A stretch of DNA of 45,866 nt from Deltaproteobacteria bacterium (lineage in GTDB: Bacteria > Desulfobacterota > Desulfobulbia > Desulfobulbales > Desulfobulbaceae): assembly GCA_024280455.1 (NCBI GenBank), contig JAJRQC010000015.1:1-45866 (forward strand), written 5' to 3'. How positions within the stretch are numbered: position 1 is the first letter of the stretch; each line of letters begins with the position of its first letter. Of the stretch, positions 17,366-26,017 are shown piece by piece. The notes beneath the pieces were generated by a model. The model searched no databases, was not told the origin of the DNA, and was given only the letters and a program-made list of their open reading frames with translations. The translations under genes and the position numbers were made by a program.

Positions 17366-19810
17366 GTGACCATCGAAGAAAAAATTCGAGGCATTGTTGA
17401 ACGGATAACCTATCACAACGCCGACAGTGGCTGGTCCGTGATAAAGGTTACTCCGTTTAACGGCCATGGCGAACTGGTCACGGTGACGGTTCATCAGATG
17501 CGGGTCTTTGCCGGTGCCACCATGGAGTTTGCCGGTAACTGGGCTGTTCATCCCCGATTCGGTCGCCAGTTCAAGGCGGTCCGGGCCACCGAACTCAAGC
17601 CTGCAACCGCCGGAGCTCTTGAAAAATATCTCGGTTCCGGCCTGATTAAAGGGGTTGGTCCGAAAACCGCCCGCAAGATTGTCCGTCATTTTGGCTCCGA
17701 TACGTTGGAGGTCTTTGAACACCATATAGAACGGTTGACGGAAGTGCAGGGGATTGCCGCAAAAAAACTCGCTTTAATAAAGAAGGCCTGGTCGGAGCAC
17801 CGGGCAATTCGGGGCGTAATGATCTTTCTCCAGTCCCATGGCCTTTCCACCCTTTTTGCCGTTCGTATATATAAACAGTATGGTGATAATGCGATTTCTC
17901 TGGTCACTGAAAATCCATACCGGCTGGCGGTTGATTTTTATGGGATCGGTTTTTTTTCCGCCGACAGGATTGCCCTGTCCATAGGTTTTGCTGAAAATTC
18001 ATCCCTGCGCATCAGAGCGGGCATTCGACACGTTCTCTCGGCAAGCAGAGAGCAGGGGCATTGCTATCTCATGCTCGATCAGATCAAGACCAGGGTTGCA
18101 GAACTTCTCCAGTTTGATCCTGGTACGGCTCTCGAAGAGCTTCTGGTTGACATGGCCGCAAAGCGTGAACTCTGCGTGCGGGATCTCAAGGTCAAAAAGG
18201 ATACAATCGCCCGGTGCTATTATTCCCGCAGCCTTTATTATGATGAGGAGTATGTTGCCCGAAGAGTTGCCGGCCAATGCGAAAAAATAGTGGTTGATGA
18301 GGAAAGGGCGAACCACTGGCTTATGCGCTACGGCTCAAAGAGTGCAATTCAACTCAGCAGACAACAACAGCAGGCTGTTCTTGGTATTACCGGGGAAAAG
18401 TGCGCTGTTCTGACCGGCGGGCCCGGTTGCGGCAAGACCACCATTACCCGGGTGTTGGTGTCGCTGATGCAGGCCATGGGCCGTTCGGTGCTGTTGGCCG
18501 CCCCTACCGGCCGCGCGGCCCAGAGGATGACCGAGGTGATCGGACTTGAAGCAAGGACTATCCATCGGCTGCTTGAATACCAGGGCAGGGATTTCAAGCG
18601 CAACGAGGAAAACCAGCTGCATACCGATATGCTCATCGTTGACGAGTGCTCAATGCTCGATATCAGCCTCAGCGCCTCGCTCCTCAAGGCTGTTTCCAGG
18701 GATACGGCGATTCTTTTTATTGGTGATGCCGATCAGTTGCCCTCGGTTGGCGCCGGCAATGTGCTGCTTGATATTATTACATCCGGCGTAGTTCCCTGCT
18801 TTCATATCACTGAGATTTTTCGTCAGGCCAAAGAATCGCAGATTATAGCCAATGCCCATTTGATCAATTCCGGCAAAGTCCCGCGTATTAATTCACCTTT
18901 TAAAGATCCAGAACTCTGGAAGTCCTCGGATTGTTTTTTTATGGACGCCGAGGAGGCGACAGTCCGCGAGCTCCAGGTCATTGCCCGGATTAAAAGACAT
19001 TATGCAACGGTGGAGGATCGTGAACAGGCAGCAGGTGGTGATCCGTATTCATGTACGGAAAACTCGTATCCCGCATCGGAGTTGCAGCTCCCGGAGTCAT
19101 TTGGCCATGTATCCGGTCAAGCCGTAATGACCGCTGATTCGGCAGCAGGTGAACTGGCTGCGGTCCTGAAAAAGATCCACCCCTGGTCTTCACTCTACTA
19201 TGGGTTGACTGCAGCGGATGTAATCCGAGAACTCTACGCAACATGGATTCCCAGGTATCACAAAGGACTGGAGATTCAGGTGCTGTCGCCGATGATCAGA
19301 GGAAGCCTTGGAACAGCCCGTTTAAATACGATGATCCAGGCCACGGTTAATCCTGCTGCCCGGGGCAGACAGGAACTGGCTCTGGGGGAAAAGATATTTC
19401 GGGTCGGCGACCGGGTTATCCACCGGCGCAATAATTATGATCTGGAGGTCTTTAATGGTGATATAGGTGTAATTGTAGCGATAGATAACACTGACCTTCG
19501 GTTGACGGTTGCCTTCCTGCCGGCTCATCGCGAAGTTGAGTATCAGCGTGAGCAGATCACGGAACTTGACCACGCCTTTGCCATTACCGTGCATAAGGCG
19601 CAAGGGTCCGAGTTCGATGTAGTCATTCTGCCGATAGTGTCCCAGCACTATCGAATGCTCTTTCGTAATCTTCTCTATACCGGCCTGACAAGAGCAAGCA
19701 GGCTCGCAATTTTTGTCGGCACCCGAAGGGCTTTTGCCATGGCCGTCCACAACAAAGATACCTCTGAGCGTCAAACGGCACTGGCCGCGTTGATCAGGGA
19801 ATGTACCTGA
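17366..19810 (+). CDS. recD2: RecD2/YrrC-type ATP-dependent DNA helicase
   Basis: The 814-residue SF1B helicase has an N-terminal OB-like domain (IVERITYHNADSGWSVIKV), helix-hairpin-helix repeats (GLIKGVGPKTARKIV), Walker A GGPGCGKTT (351-359), DECS (426-429), GDADQLPSVGAGN and the C-terminal motif VHKAQGSEFD. RecD2 acts outside RecBCD in DNA repair and mismatch tolerance. The start is GTG with AGGG upstream. Between FFMDAEE (about 524) and IQVLSPM (about 637) it carries about 70 more residues than I expect for the family, of low complexity and hydrophilic. Confidence 0.93.
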   Translation: MTIEEKIRGIVERITYHNADSGWSVIKVTPFNGHGELVTVTVHQMRVFAGATMEFAGNWAVHPRFGRQFKAVRATELKPATAGALEKYLGSGLIKGVGPKTARKIVRHFGSDTLEVFEHHIERLTEVQGIAAKKLALIKKAWSEHRAIRGVMIFLQSHGLSTLFAVRIYKQYGDNAISLVTENPYRLAVDFYGIGFFSADRIALSIGFAENSSLRIRAGIRHVLSASREQGHCYLMLDQIKTRVAELLQFDPGTALEELLVDMAAKRELCVRDLKVKKDTIARCYYSRSLYYDEEYVARRVAGQCEKIVVDEERANHWLMRYGSKSAIQLSRQQQQAVLGITGEKCAVLTGGPGCGKTTITRVLVSLMQAMGRSVLLAAPTGRAAQRMTEVIGLEARTIHRLLEYQGRDFKRNEENQLHTDMLIVDECSMLDISLSASLLKAVSRDTAILFIGDADQLPSVGAGNVLLDIITSGVVPCFHITEIFRQAKESQIIANAHLINSGKVPRINSPFKDPELWKSSDCFFMDAEEATVRELQVIARIKRHYATVEDREQAAGGDPYSCTENSYPASELQLPESFGHVSGQAVMTADSAAGELAAVLKKIHPWSSLYYGLTAADVIRELYATWIPRYHKGLEIQVLSPMIRGSLGTARLNTMIQATVNPAARGRQELALGEKIFRVGDRVIHRRNNYDLEVFNGDIGVIVAIDNTDLRLTVAFLPAHREVEYQREQITELDHAFAITVHKAQGSEFDVVILPIVSQHYRMLFRNLLYTGLTRASRLAIFVGTRRAFAMAVHNKDTSERQTALAALIRECT

Positions 19811-20080
19811 AACCGGAATCGGAGAATGTAGAGTCTTGAGTTTTTTCAGCCCCGAAAATATTCACTGCTGAGGCAATCGTTTTTCAGGAGCGCTTTCTAC
19901 CAAGAAAATTTAACATTAAATCTTCCAAGGTTAAGGAACAGCGGTACATATGCATGGCATATCCTGAATAACAATTCAGCATGATTTGACCAAGGTGTTG
20001 TCAATTTTTGCTTGAAAACAAAGAAGTTTTATGATAGATAGATTCCTCTTATCATCGACTTATCATAAGTTCGCCCCCTG

Positions 20081-20102
20081 CAGGCAGAAGCTCTTCAGCC
20101 TG
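20081..20102 (+). promoter_or_regulatory. Leader hairpin, possible attenuator
   Basis: CAGGCAGAAG (20081-20090) pairs with CTTCAGCCTG (20093-20102) with one A-A mismatch and is followed by ATTTT. It lies downstream of the candidate -10 box and upstream of folD, so it could terminate or pause transcription. Confidence 0.45.
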
Positions 20103-20113
20103 ATTTTAACTGT

Positions 20114-20151
20114 GTGAGAAACTCAGATCAAAAAAGTGAGAAACTCAGGTC
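20114..20151 (+). promoter_or_regulatory. Direct-repeat operator candidate upstream of folD
   Basis: GTGAGAAACTCAGATC at 20114-20129 and GTGAGAAACTCAGGTC at 20136-20151 differ at one base and start 22 bases apart, about two helical turns. Each contains a TGAG-AAA-CTCA dyad. The arrangement looks like a tandem protein-binding site; the regulator is unknown. Confidence 0.5.
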
Positions 20152-20179
20152 TTAAAATAAATAGAAGGTAAGGAGTACT

Positions 20180-21067
20180 ATGAGTGCAAAAATAATCAGC
20201 GGAACTGAAACAGCTAAAGCTATCCGTGAAGAATTGAAAACCGAAGTTGCCCAGTTAAAAGAAAAACATGACCTTGTTCCCGGGCTGGTCACCATTCTGG
20301 TTGGAGAGGATCCTGCTTCACAATCCTATGTCGCTGCAAAAAATAAAACCGCTCATAACCTGGGCATTCATTCCGAGCAGATAACGCTGGACGTTGAGAC
20401 CAGTGAGGAAGACCTCCTTGCCCTGGTTGATAAATATAACAACGATCCGAAAATTCACGGTATTCTTGTTCAGCTTCCCCTGCCGAAACATATCAATGAG
20501 GCCAAGGTATTATACACCATTGATCCGAATAAGGATGTCGACGGCTTCCATCCGGTGAATGTGGGTAAGATGATGCTTGGAGAACAGTGTTTTCTTCCCT
20601 GTACGCCCCATGGCTGTCTTGAGCTCCTGCAACGCTCCGGTATCGAAACCAGTGGCGCAGAGGTTGTGGTTATCGGTCGCTCAAATATTGTCGGCAAACC
20701 TGTTGCCAACTTGATGATGCAGAAGCGTAAAGGCGGGAATGCTACGGTCACTCTCTGCCATACCCGAACCAAGGATATGGATTTTCATACCAAAAGAGCC
20801 GATATCCTGGTGGTTGCCGCCGGTGTTGCCAACATGATTAAGGCCGATCAGGTAAAAGAGGGTGTTGTGGTTATAGATGTCGGGGTCAACCGTATAGGTA
20901 TGTCGAAGACCGGAAAGGCCATCCTTGCCGGTGATGTTGAGTTTGAATCCGTCAAGGAAAAGGCCTCCGCCATTACTCCCGTTCCCGGCGGAGTCGGCCC
21001 GATGACGATTACCATGCTTATGAAAAATACCGTCCAGGCCGCACGTCAGTTATCCGGGTTGGAGTAA
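20180..21067 (+). CDS. folD: Methylene-THF dehydrogenase / methenyl-THF cyclohydrolase
   Basis: The 295-residue bifunctional enzyme interconverts formyl-THF, methenyl-THF and methylene-THF using NAD(P). Signatures include YVAAKNKTAHNLGI with the catalytic Lys, GILVQLPLPKHI, the nucleotide-binding VVVIGRSNIVGKPVANLM and PVPGGVGPMTITML. AAGGAG lies 8 bases before the ATG. In this operon it serves the methyl branch between formyl-THF and MetF. The formyl-THF ligase gene (fhs) is not in the window. Confidence 0.96.
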   Translation: MSAKIISGTETAKAIREELKTEVAQLKEKHDLVPGLVTILVGEDPASQSYVAAKNKTAHNLGIHSEQITLDVETSEEDLLALVDKYNNDPKIHGILVQLPLPKHINEAKVLYTIDPNKDVDGFHPVNVGKMMLGEQCFLPCTPHGCLELLQRSGIETSGAEVVVIGRSNIVGKPVANLMMQKRKGGNATVTLCHTRTKDMDFHTKRADILVVAAGVANMIKADQVKEGVVVIDVGVNRIGMSKTGKAILAGDVEFESVKEKASAITPVPGGVGPMTITMLMKNTVQAARQLSGLE

Positions 21068-21089
21068 CGTACAGGTTATTATATATTTC

Positions 21090-21123
21090 AGGGCGCAATC
21101 CGGGTGTACTTCGGGACTGCCCT
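21090..21123 (+). other. Hairpin between folD and cooS
   Basis: AGGGC (21090) and GCCCT (ending 21123) enclose a loop with further short complementarity. It lies in the 89-base folD-cooS gap and is a weak candidate for mRNA processing or partial termination. Confidence 0.3.
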
Positions 21124-21156
21124 CTTAGTCTTTGACTTCTGCTGAGGAGCCGCATC

Positions 21157-23151
21157 ATGACAAGTCAGAAAGGATGTGAAAGTTGTAATACCATAACCGG
21201 AGAGTCGACCATAGATCTCCTGAATCAGGATCTTGCCAAGCAGGTTCGCACCGCCTATGATCGGCTTGAAGACCGCGGCATGTCCGCCTGTCTCTTTGGG
21301 TCCGGCGGCACCTGCTGTCGAATTTGCAATATGGGGCCCTGTCAGATAATTGACGGCGTTGAGTCCATGATCGGTGTCTGTGGCGCAACCGCTGATACTG
21401 TAGCCGCCAGAAACTTTGCCCGAATTGTTGCTGCCGGAACAGCTGCCCATACCGATCATGCCCGTGAAATGGTTCGTGGATTTATCGCCACCGCCAAAGG
21501 GGAGACCCCGCATGAGATCAAGGATGTGGATAAACTCAACAAGATGGCGGAACTCTTTGATATCGAAATTGAAGGTCGAGACAAAAATGAGATAGCCCTG
21601 GAACTCGGTGAACGGGCACTGGCAGAATTTGGCCAGCAGGAAGGCACTTTGACTATGCTCAAACGAGCGCCTGAAAAGCAGCAGGAGATCTGGAAAAGAG
21701 AAGGGGTTGAACCCCGTGGTATCGACCGTGAGGTTGTCGAGACCATGCACCGGACCCATATGGGTGTTGACCAGGAATATCACAATATCATGAAGCAGGC
21801 CGCTCGCTGCTCACTGGCCGACGGCTGGGGAGCTTCCATGCTGTCCACCGAGCTCACCGATATCATGTTCGGCACCCCGGTTCCAATACGGGCTATTGTC
21901 GATCTTGGCGTACTGCGTGAAGATATGGTCAATGTAACCGTACATGGCCATGAGCCGCTGTTGGCTGAGTCACTCTGCCTGGCTGCTGATGACGAAGAGA
22001 TTCTTGCCCTGGCCAAGAAGGTCGGGGCCAAGGGTATCAATCTTGCCGGTGTCTGCTGCACCGGTAATGAGATCCTGATGCGACGTGGTATCCCGGTCGC
22101 TGGTTCCTTTATCCAGCAGGAGATGGTGTTGGCAACCGGAGCGGTTGAGGCCATGGTCGTCGATGTTCAGTGCGTCATGCAGTCGGTTGCCCAGGTAGTA
22201 AAAAACAAACACACCGACATCATCACCACCAATTACCGGGCCAAGATGCCCGATGCCATCCATATTCAGTTTGAGGAACACGATGCCTATAATTGTGCCA
22301 AGGAAATCCTCAAAAAGGCTATCGGCAACTTTAAAAAACGCGGCGAGTACTATATCCCGGAAAATAAAAAACTCGACGTTGTGGTCGGTTTTTCCCACGA
22401 GACCATCAACTACATGCTTGGCGGCCGTTTCCGTCAGTCTTATCGGCCGCTCAATGATAATATTATCAATGGCCGTATCCGAGGCGTAGGTGCTCTGGTT
22501 GGTTGCGAGCATTACAAGTACTCAGATGATGTTCATTTTGAAATTGCCAAAAAACTGATCGAGAATAATGTCCTTGTGCTGGTAACCGGTTGTGCTGCCC
22601 AGGCCTTGGGGCGCCGCGGTCTTCTGCGTCCGGAAGCAGCAACTGAATATGCCGGTGAAGGTCTGAAATCTGTCTGTGAGACCGTTGGCATGCCTCCGGT
22701 TCTCCATGTTGGATCCTGCGTCGATAACTCCCGTCTGCTTATTGCCCTGACTGAAATGGTTAAAGAAGGCGGACTTGGTGATGATATCTCCGAACTGCCT
22801 GCAGTTGGTTCGGCTCCGTTGTGGATGAGTGAAAAAGCCGTTGCAATCGGTCAGTACTTCGTCACCAGCGGCGCCCATGTTGTCTTTCAGAACCTGCCGA
22901 CTACCGGGGCCAAGGCATTTAATGAGTTTATTTTAAAAGGCATGAAAGATGTCTATGGTGCCAGTTGGGGTGTAGCCGAGACCGCTGAGGAAATTGCCGA
23001 TGCAATGATTGCCGCCATTGATGAGAAACGTGATGCCCTTGGAATCAACAAGAAGCAGGAGCGGGTACTCATGGATATGCAGATGCGTCGTGATCTTGAA
23101 GCCGGACAGGCTCTGCCTGGTGCCGGCTGTGGACATGGTGGTAATCAATAA
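21157..23151 (+). CDS. cooS: Anaerobic Ni-Fe carbon monoxide dehydrogenase catalytic subunit
   Basis: The 664-residue CooS/AcsA-type subunit reduces CO2 to CO for acetyl-CoA synthase (or runs in reverse). The N-terminus has the cysteine sets for the surface and B clusters (CESC near 7-10, CCRICNMGPC about 53-62). C-cluster residues appear in GVCCTGNEIL, VDVQCVMQS, GCEHYKY, TGCAAQALG and HVGSCVDN. It ends in a His/Cys/Gly-rich GAGCGHGGNQ tail. GAGGAG precedes the ATG. Because AcsB is encoded four genes later it should work in a CODH/ACS complex. The nickel-insertion ATPase gene cooC is not adjacent. Confidence 0.95.
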   Translation: MTSQKGCESCNTITGESTIDLLNQDLAKQVRTAYDRLEDRGMSACLFGSGGTCCRICNMGPCQIIDGVESMIGVCGATADTVAARNFARIVAAGTAAHTDHAREMVRGFIATAKGETPHEIKDVDKLNKMAELFDIEIEGRDKNEIALELGERALAEFGQQEGTLTMLKRAPEKQQEIWKREGVEPRGIDREVVETMHRTHMGVDQEYHNIMKQAARCSLADGWGASMLSTELTDIMFGTPVPIRAIVDLGVLREDMVNVTVHGHEPLLAESLCLAADDEEILALAKKVGAKGINLAGVCCTGNEILMRRGIPVAGSFIQQEMVLATGAVEAMVVDVQCVMQSVAQVVKNKHTDIITTNYRAKMPDAIHIQFEEHDAYNCAKEILKKAIGNFKKRGEYYIPENKKLDVVVGFSHETINYMLGGRFRQSYRPLNDNIINGRIRGVGALVGCEHYKYSDDVHFEIAKKLIENNVLVLVTGCAAQALGRRGLLRPEAATEYAGEGLKSVCETVGMPPVLHVGSCVDNSRLLIALTEMVKEGGLGDDISELPAVGSAPLWMSEKAVAIGQYFVTSGAHVVFQNLPTTGAKAFNEFILKGMKDVYGASWGVAETAEEIADAMIAAIDEKRDALGINKKQERVLMDMQMRRDLEAGQALPGAGCGHGGNQ

Positions 23152-23164
23152 ATAAAGTCCTTAC

Positions 23165-23192
23165 GACAGGTCTATCTGCGGGTGGGCCTGTC
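23165..23192 (+). other. Hairpin between cooS and metF
   Basis: GACAGGTC and GGCCTGTC form an 8-position stem with one G-T wobble in the 107-base gap. There is no T-run. It may stabilise the upstream mRNA end. Confidence 0.35.
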
Positions 23193-23258
23193 CAGCGTAT
23201 TGAGAGAGAATAAGCCCCGCCAGGGTCTATCAGGAAATATGAAGGGGAAGGAGGATCG

Positions 23259-24539
23259 ATGAAATCAGGGAGTAATCTGGAGCGGGTACTTGCAAGCGGT
23301 GAGTTTGCCGTGACCGGTGAGCTGGGGCCGCCCAAAAACAGCGACCCTGAGGTGGTCAGAAAAAAAGCACGCATCCTCAAGGGGAATGTGGATGCGGTTA
23401 ATATTACAGACTGCCAGACCGCTATTGTCCGGATGTCCAGTATCGGTGCCGGTCTGATAACACAGTCTGAAGGAGTTGAACCGGTCATCCAGATGACCTG
23501 TCGTGACCGCAATCGGATCGGTATGCAGAGTGACCTGCTGGCTGCTTCAGCCATGGGCTTGAAGAACCTGCTCTGCCTCACCGGTGATCACCAGAAATTT
23601 GGTAATCATCCCGGTTCAAAAGGTGTCTTTGATATGGATTCCATCCAGATGCTCGGCATGGTTCGGGACATGCGGGATGCGAAAAAATTTCAATGCGGTG
23701 AAGAGATTAAAGGTTCCGCACCCAAGCTTTTTCTTGGCGCTGCCGCCAACCCCTTTGCCTATCCCTTTGAATTTCGTGCTGTTCGTCTGGGCAAAAAGGT
23801 TGCTTCCGGAGCCGATTTTATCCAGACACAGATCATCTACAACGTAGAAAAATTTGCCAAATTCATGGAGATGTGCCGTGATATGGGCCTGGATAAAAAA
23901 GTCTACATCCTGGCTGGTGTTACCCCGCCTAAGTCTCTGGGCATGGCCCGGTACATGAAAAAATTCGTTCCGGGTATGGACGTGACCGATGAGGTCATTG
24001 ACCGGATGAAAGGTGCCAAAGATAAGAAGCAGGAAGGCATCAATATATGTGTCGACATTATAAATCAGGTCAAGGAGATCAAGGGTGTTGCCGGTGTCCA
24101 TGTCATGGCCATTGAGTGGGAGGAGGCCGTCGCCGAGATTTGCGAAAAAGCCGGTCTGCTGCCCAGACCGACCTTTGATGCGGTAGACGAACCCGCTGCC
24201 ACCGAAACCGTTGTCACTGAGACTGTTACCGTTCGACCTCCTGAAAAGAAGGTTGATGCCGCTGATACGCAGGCGGCCGATGATGTGCTTGTCCAGGCCA
24301 GAAAAGAGGCCCAGCAGATAGTTGCTGCCGCCCGTGCCGAGGCCCAATCGATTAAAACACAGGCTGCACCCGGGTCTGTAGAAGAGAATAAAGGCAATAT
24401 CGTTGCCGGTGCCCAGAGTGATGCAGGAGAACATGCGATGAATGAAAAAGAGCGCCTGATGGCGTTGGAGTCTATGAAGCAGGGACTTGAGGCGTTAAAA
24501 AGGCCTATGGCCTGGACGACGATCAATTTGCAGCCCTGA
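23259..24539 (+). CDS. metF: Methylenetetrahydrofolate reductase with C-terminal tether, frame-disrupted
   Basis: The ORF has 426 residues. About the first 300 are the TIM-barrel MTHFR domain (GEFAVTGELGPPKN, VNITDCQTAIVRMSS, LCLTGDH, GADFIQTQIIYN, LAGVTPPKS), which reduces methylene-THF to methyl-THF. A Pro/Thr/Ala linker and coiled-coil-like VQARKEAQQIVAAARAEA follow, then a helical segment starting MNEKERLMALESMKQGLEAL (24438). At an A5 tract (24497-24501) the helical sequence clearly continues in the -1 frame as KKAYGLDDDQFAALMNFAG, directly into the acsD ORF. In the 0 frame it ends after 14 unrelated residues at TGA, overlapping the acsD ATG (TGATG). A strong AAGGAGG precedes the metF ATG. 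No MetV gene is adjacent. Confidence 0.9.
   Translation: MKSGSNLERVLASGEFAVTGELGPPKNSDPEVVRKKARILKGNVDAVNITDCQTAIVRMSSIGAGLITQSEGVEPVIQMTCRDRNRIGMQSDLLAASAMGLKNLLCLTGDHQKFGNHPGSKGVFDMDSIQMLGMVRDMRDAKKFQCGEEIKGSAPKLFLGAAANPFAYPFEFRAVRLGKKVASGADFIQTQIIYNVEKFAKFMEMCRDMGLDKKVYILAGVTPPKSLGMARYMKKFVPGMDVTDEVIDRMKGAKDKKQEGINICVDIINQVKEIKGVAGVHVMAIEWEEAVAEICEKAGLLPRPTFDAVDEPAATETVVTETVTVRPPEKKVDAADTQAADDVLVQARKEAQQIVAAARAEAQSIKTQAAPGSVEENKGNIVAGAQSDAGEHAMNEKERLMALESMKQGLEALKRPMAWTTINLQP
24497..24501 (+). other. Frame junction between metF and acsD (A5 tract)
   Basis: The sequence TTAAAAAGGCC joins the two reading frames. Zero-frame codons are TTA AAA AGG; a -1 shift at AAA gives AAG GCC TAT GGC and restores a continuous helical protein. 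The -1 frame is open only from 24491 because a TGA lies at 24488-24490, so any shift must happen in this narrow window. One extra A would make metF and acsD a single ORF. Confidence 0.7.
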
Positions 24540-25966
24540 TGAACTTTGCCGGCGCTGAAGCCATCTTAAAGAAAGAACCGCCGACTGGTGCTGCAGCTCC
24601 TGCAGCTCCTGCAGCTCCTGCAGCTCCTGCAGCTCAATCAGCCGCACCTGCCGTAGAAGCTGCCCCTGCCCCCAAGGTGGATGCAGAAGCTAATGGCGCA
24701 GCAGCCAAAGCAAAGGCGGATGCCGAAGCCAAGGCCAAAGCGGAAAGCGAGGCCAAAGCCGCAGCTGAAGCGAAGGCCAAGGCTGAGGCAGATGCTCAAG
24801 CTGATGCAGAGGCAAAACAAAAGGCGGATGCCAAAGCCAAAGCGGAAAGTGAGGCCAAAGCCGCAGTCGAGGCCAAAGCGAAGGCTGAGGCTGAGGTAAA
24901 GGCCAAGCGGGAAGCCGAAGCAGCTAAAGCCGCCGAAGCAAAACCGGTATCAAAGCCTGTCCCTGAAGGTCTTGGTGCTCCAGAACTTGCTGCTGAACAA
25001 ACACCTTTTGCAGATCGGGCCACCAAGGTGCCTGCTTCCTCGTATAAACAGGACTATTCCGGTACAATCCGCGAGGTTGTGCTCGGTAATGGCGACAATA
25101 CCATCACTGTCGGTGGTTCTGAAGTCCTTCCTTTCCATCTCTTTGAAGGAAAGATGCCTCACGAGCCGCTTATTGCCATGGAAGTCCAGGATGTCAAGCC
25201 GGATAACTGGCCTGCCACTCTGACCCAGTATTTTGATGACGTCATGGATAATCCTGTTGCCTGGGCACAGAAATGCGTCAATGAGTACAATGCCGATGCC
25301 CTTAATATTTACCTGATCGGTACCGATCCCAACGGAGAAAACAGGTCGGCAGCCGATGCGGCTAAAGATGCGGCCGCAATTATCGAGGCCGTTGATGTGC
25401 CTATCATTGTCTGGGGTTGTGGTAACAACGAAAAAGATACCGACACCCTGCGTGAGGTTACTTCAATAATCGGTGATAAGAAAGTCTGTCTGGCCCCTCT
25501 GGAAGATGCCAACTATCGCGCTATCGGCGCAACCGCCATGGCCTTTCAGCATCCCATGGTTGCAGCCTCGCCCATTGATGTTAATCTGGCCAAACAGTTG
25601 AACATTCTCCTTGAGAACCTCGGGGTCAGCCTTGATAACGTCTTGATGGATCCCTCCATAGGAGCCCTTGGATACGGTATTGAGTACACTTACTCGGTCA
25701 TGGAGCGGATTAGAATTGCCGCTCTGACCCAGCAGGACGAGAAACTCCAGGTGCCGATTATCTGTAACCTCGGCCGAGAGGTTTGGAAGACCAAAGAGGT
25801 CGGCCTGCCCTCCGATGCGGTCCTTGGTGACCAGGAACGCCGTGGAATCATGATGGAGGCCATGACCGCTTCCTGTATGATGATGGCCGGTGGTGAGGTT
25901 TTGATCATGCGTCACCCCAAGGCGATCAATATGGCCAAGTCGCTTATCAAAGGCTTGATGGCATAA
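24539..25966 (+). CDS. acsD: CODH/ACS corrinoid protein small subunit (delta) with long helical linker
   Basis: The ORF has 475 residues, against about 310-320 for the classic subunit. The canonical AcsD domain starts near residue 165 (YKQDYSGTIREVVLGNGDNTITVGG) and includes PFHLFEG, AMEVQDVKPDNWP, DPNGENRSA, NIYLIGTD and DPSIGALGYGIEY. With AcsC it carries the corrinoid methyl group to AcsB. Before it lies MNFAGAEAILKKEPP, an AAP repeat tract made by five GCAGCTCCT-type units, and about 80 residues of KAKAEAEAKA pattern. The ATG overlaps the metF stop. An alternative start at 24438, with AGGAG 7 bases upstream, would need a -1 shift. Confidence 0.93.
   Translation: MNFAGAEAILKKEPPTGAAAPAAPAAPAAPAAQSAAPAVEAAPAPKVDAEANGAAAKAKADAEAKAKAESEAKAAAEAKAKAEADAQADAEAKQKADAKAKAESEAKAAVEAKAKAEAEVKAKREAEAAKAAEAKPVSKPVPEGLGAPELAAEQTPFADRATKVPASSYKQDYSGTIREVVLGNGDNTITVGGSEVLPFHLFEGKMPHEPLIAMEVQDVKPDNWPATLTQYFDDVMDNPVAWAQKCVNEYNADALNIYLIGTDPNGENRSAADAAKDAAAIIEAVDVPIIVWGCGNNEKDTDTLREVTSIIGDKKVCLAPLEDANYRAIGATAMAFQHPMVAASPIDVNLAKQLNILLENLGVSLDNVLMDPSIGALGYGIEYTYSVMERIRIAALTQQDEKLQVPIICNLGREVWKTKEVGLPSDAVLGDQERRGIMMEAMTASCMMMAGGEVLIMRHPKAINMAKSLIKGLMA
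24591..24636 (+). repeat. 9-base tandem repeat in the acsD linker
   Basis: CTGCAGCTC repeats five times in a row, coding for (Ala-Pro-Ala)-type units. It is an in-frame microsatellite, so copy-number changes would lengthen or shorten the linker without breaking the frame. Confidence 0.75.
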
Positions 25967-26017
25967 TTAAAGATTCAAACAGTTTTATAACTTAAACTAT
26001 ATCCAGGAGTTATCTCA

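Larger units (their letters stand above)
19811..20179 (+). promoter_or_regulatory. 369-base leader region of the Wood-Ljungdahl operon
   Basis: There is no gene here, but it is dense in structure. A -10-like TATGAT lies at 20030-20035 with a weak TTGCTT 16 bases upstream. A dyad ACTTATCATAAGT is at 20058-20070, a hairpin at 20081-20102, and two near-identical 16-base direct repeats are at 20114-20129 and 20136-20151. The last lies 29 bases before the folD start codon. The first 150 bases of the region show nothing clear. Confidence 0.5.

Noticed and set aside
24591-24636. Short tandem repeat as a CRISPR-like array
   Set aside because: The unit is 9 bases with no spacers and codes in frame for Ala-Pro; it is a protein linker microsatellite.
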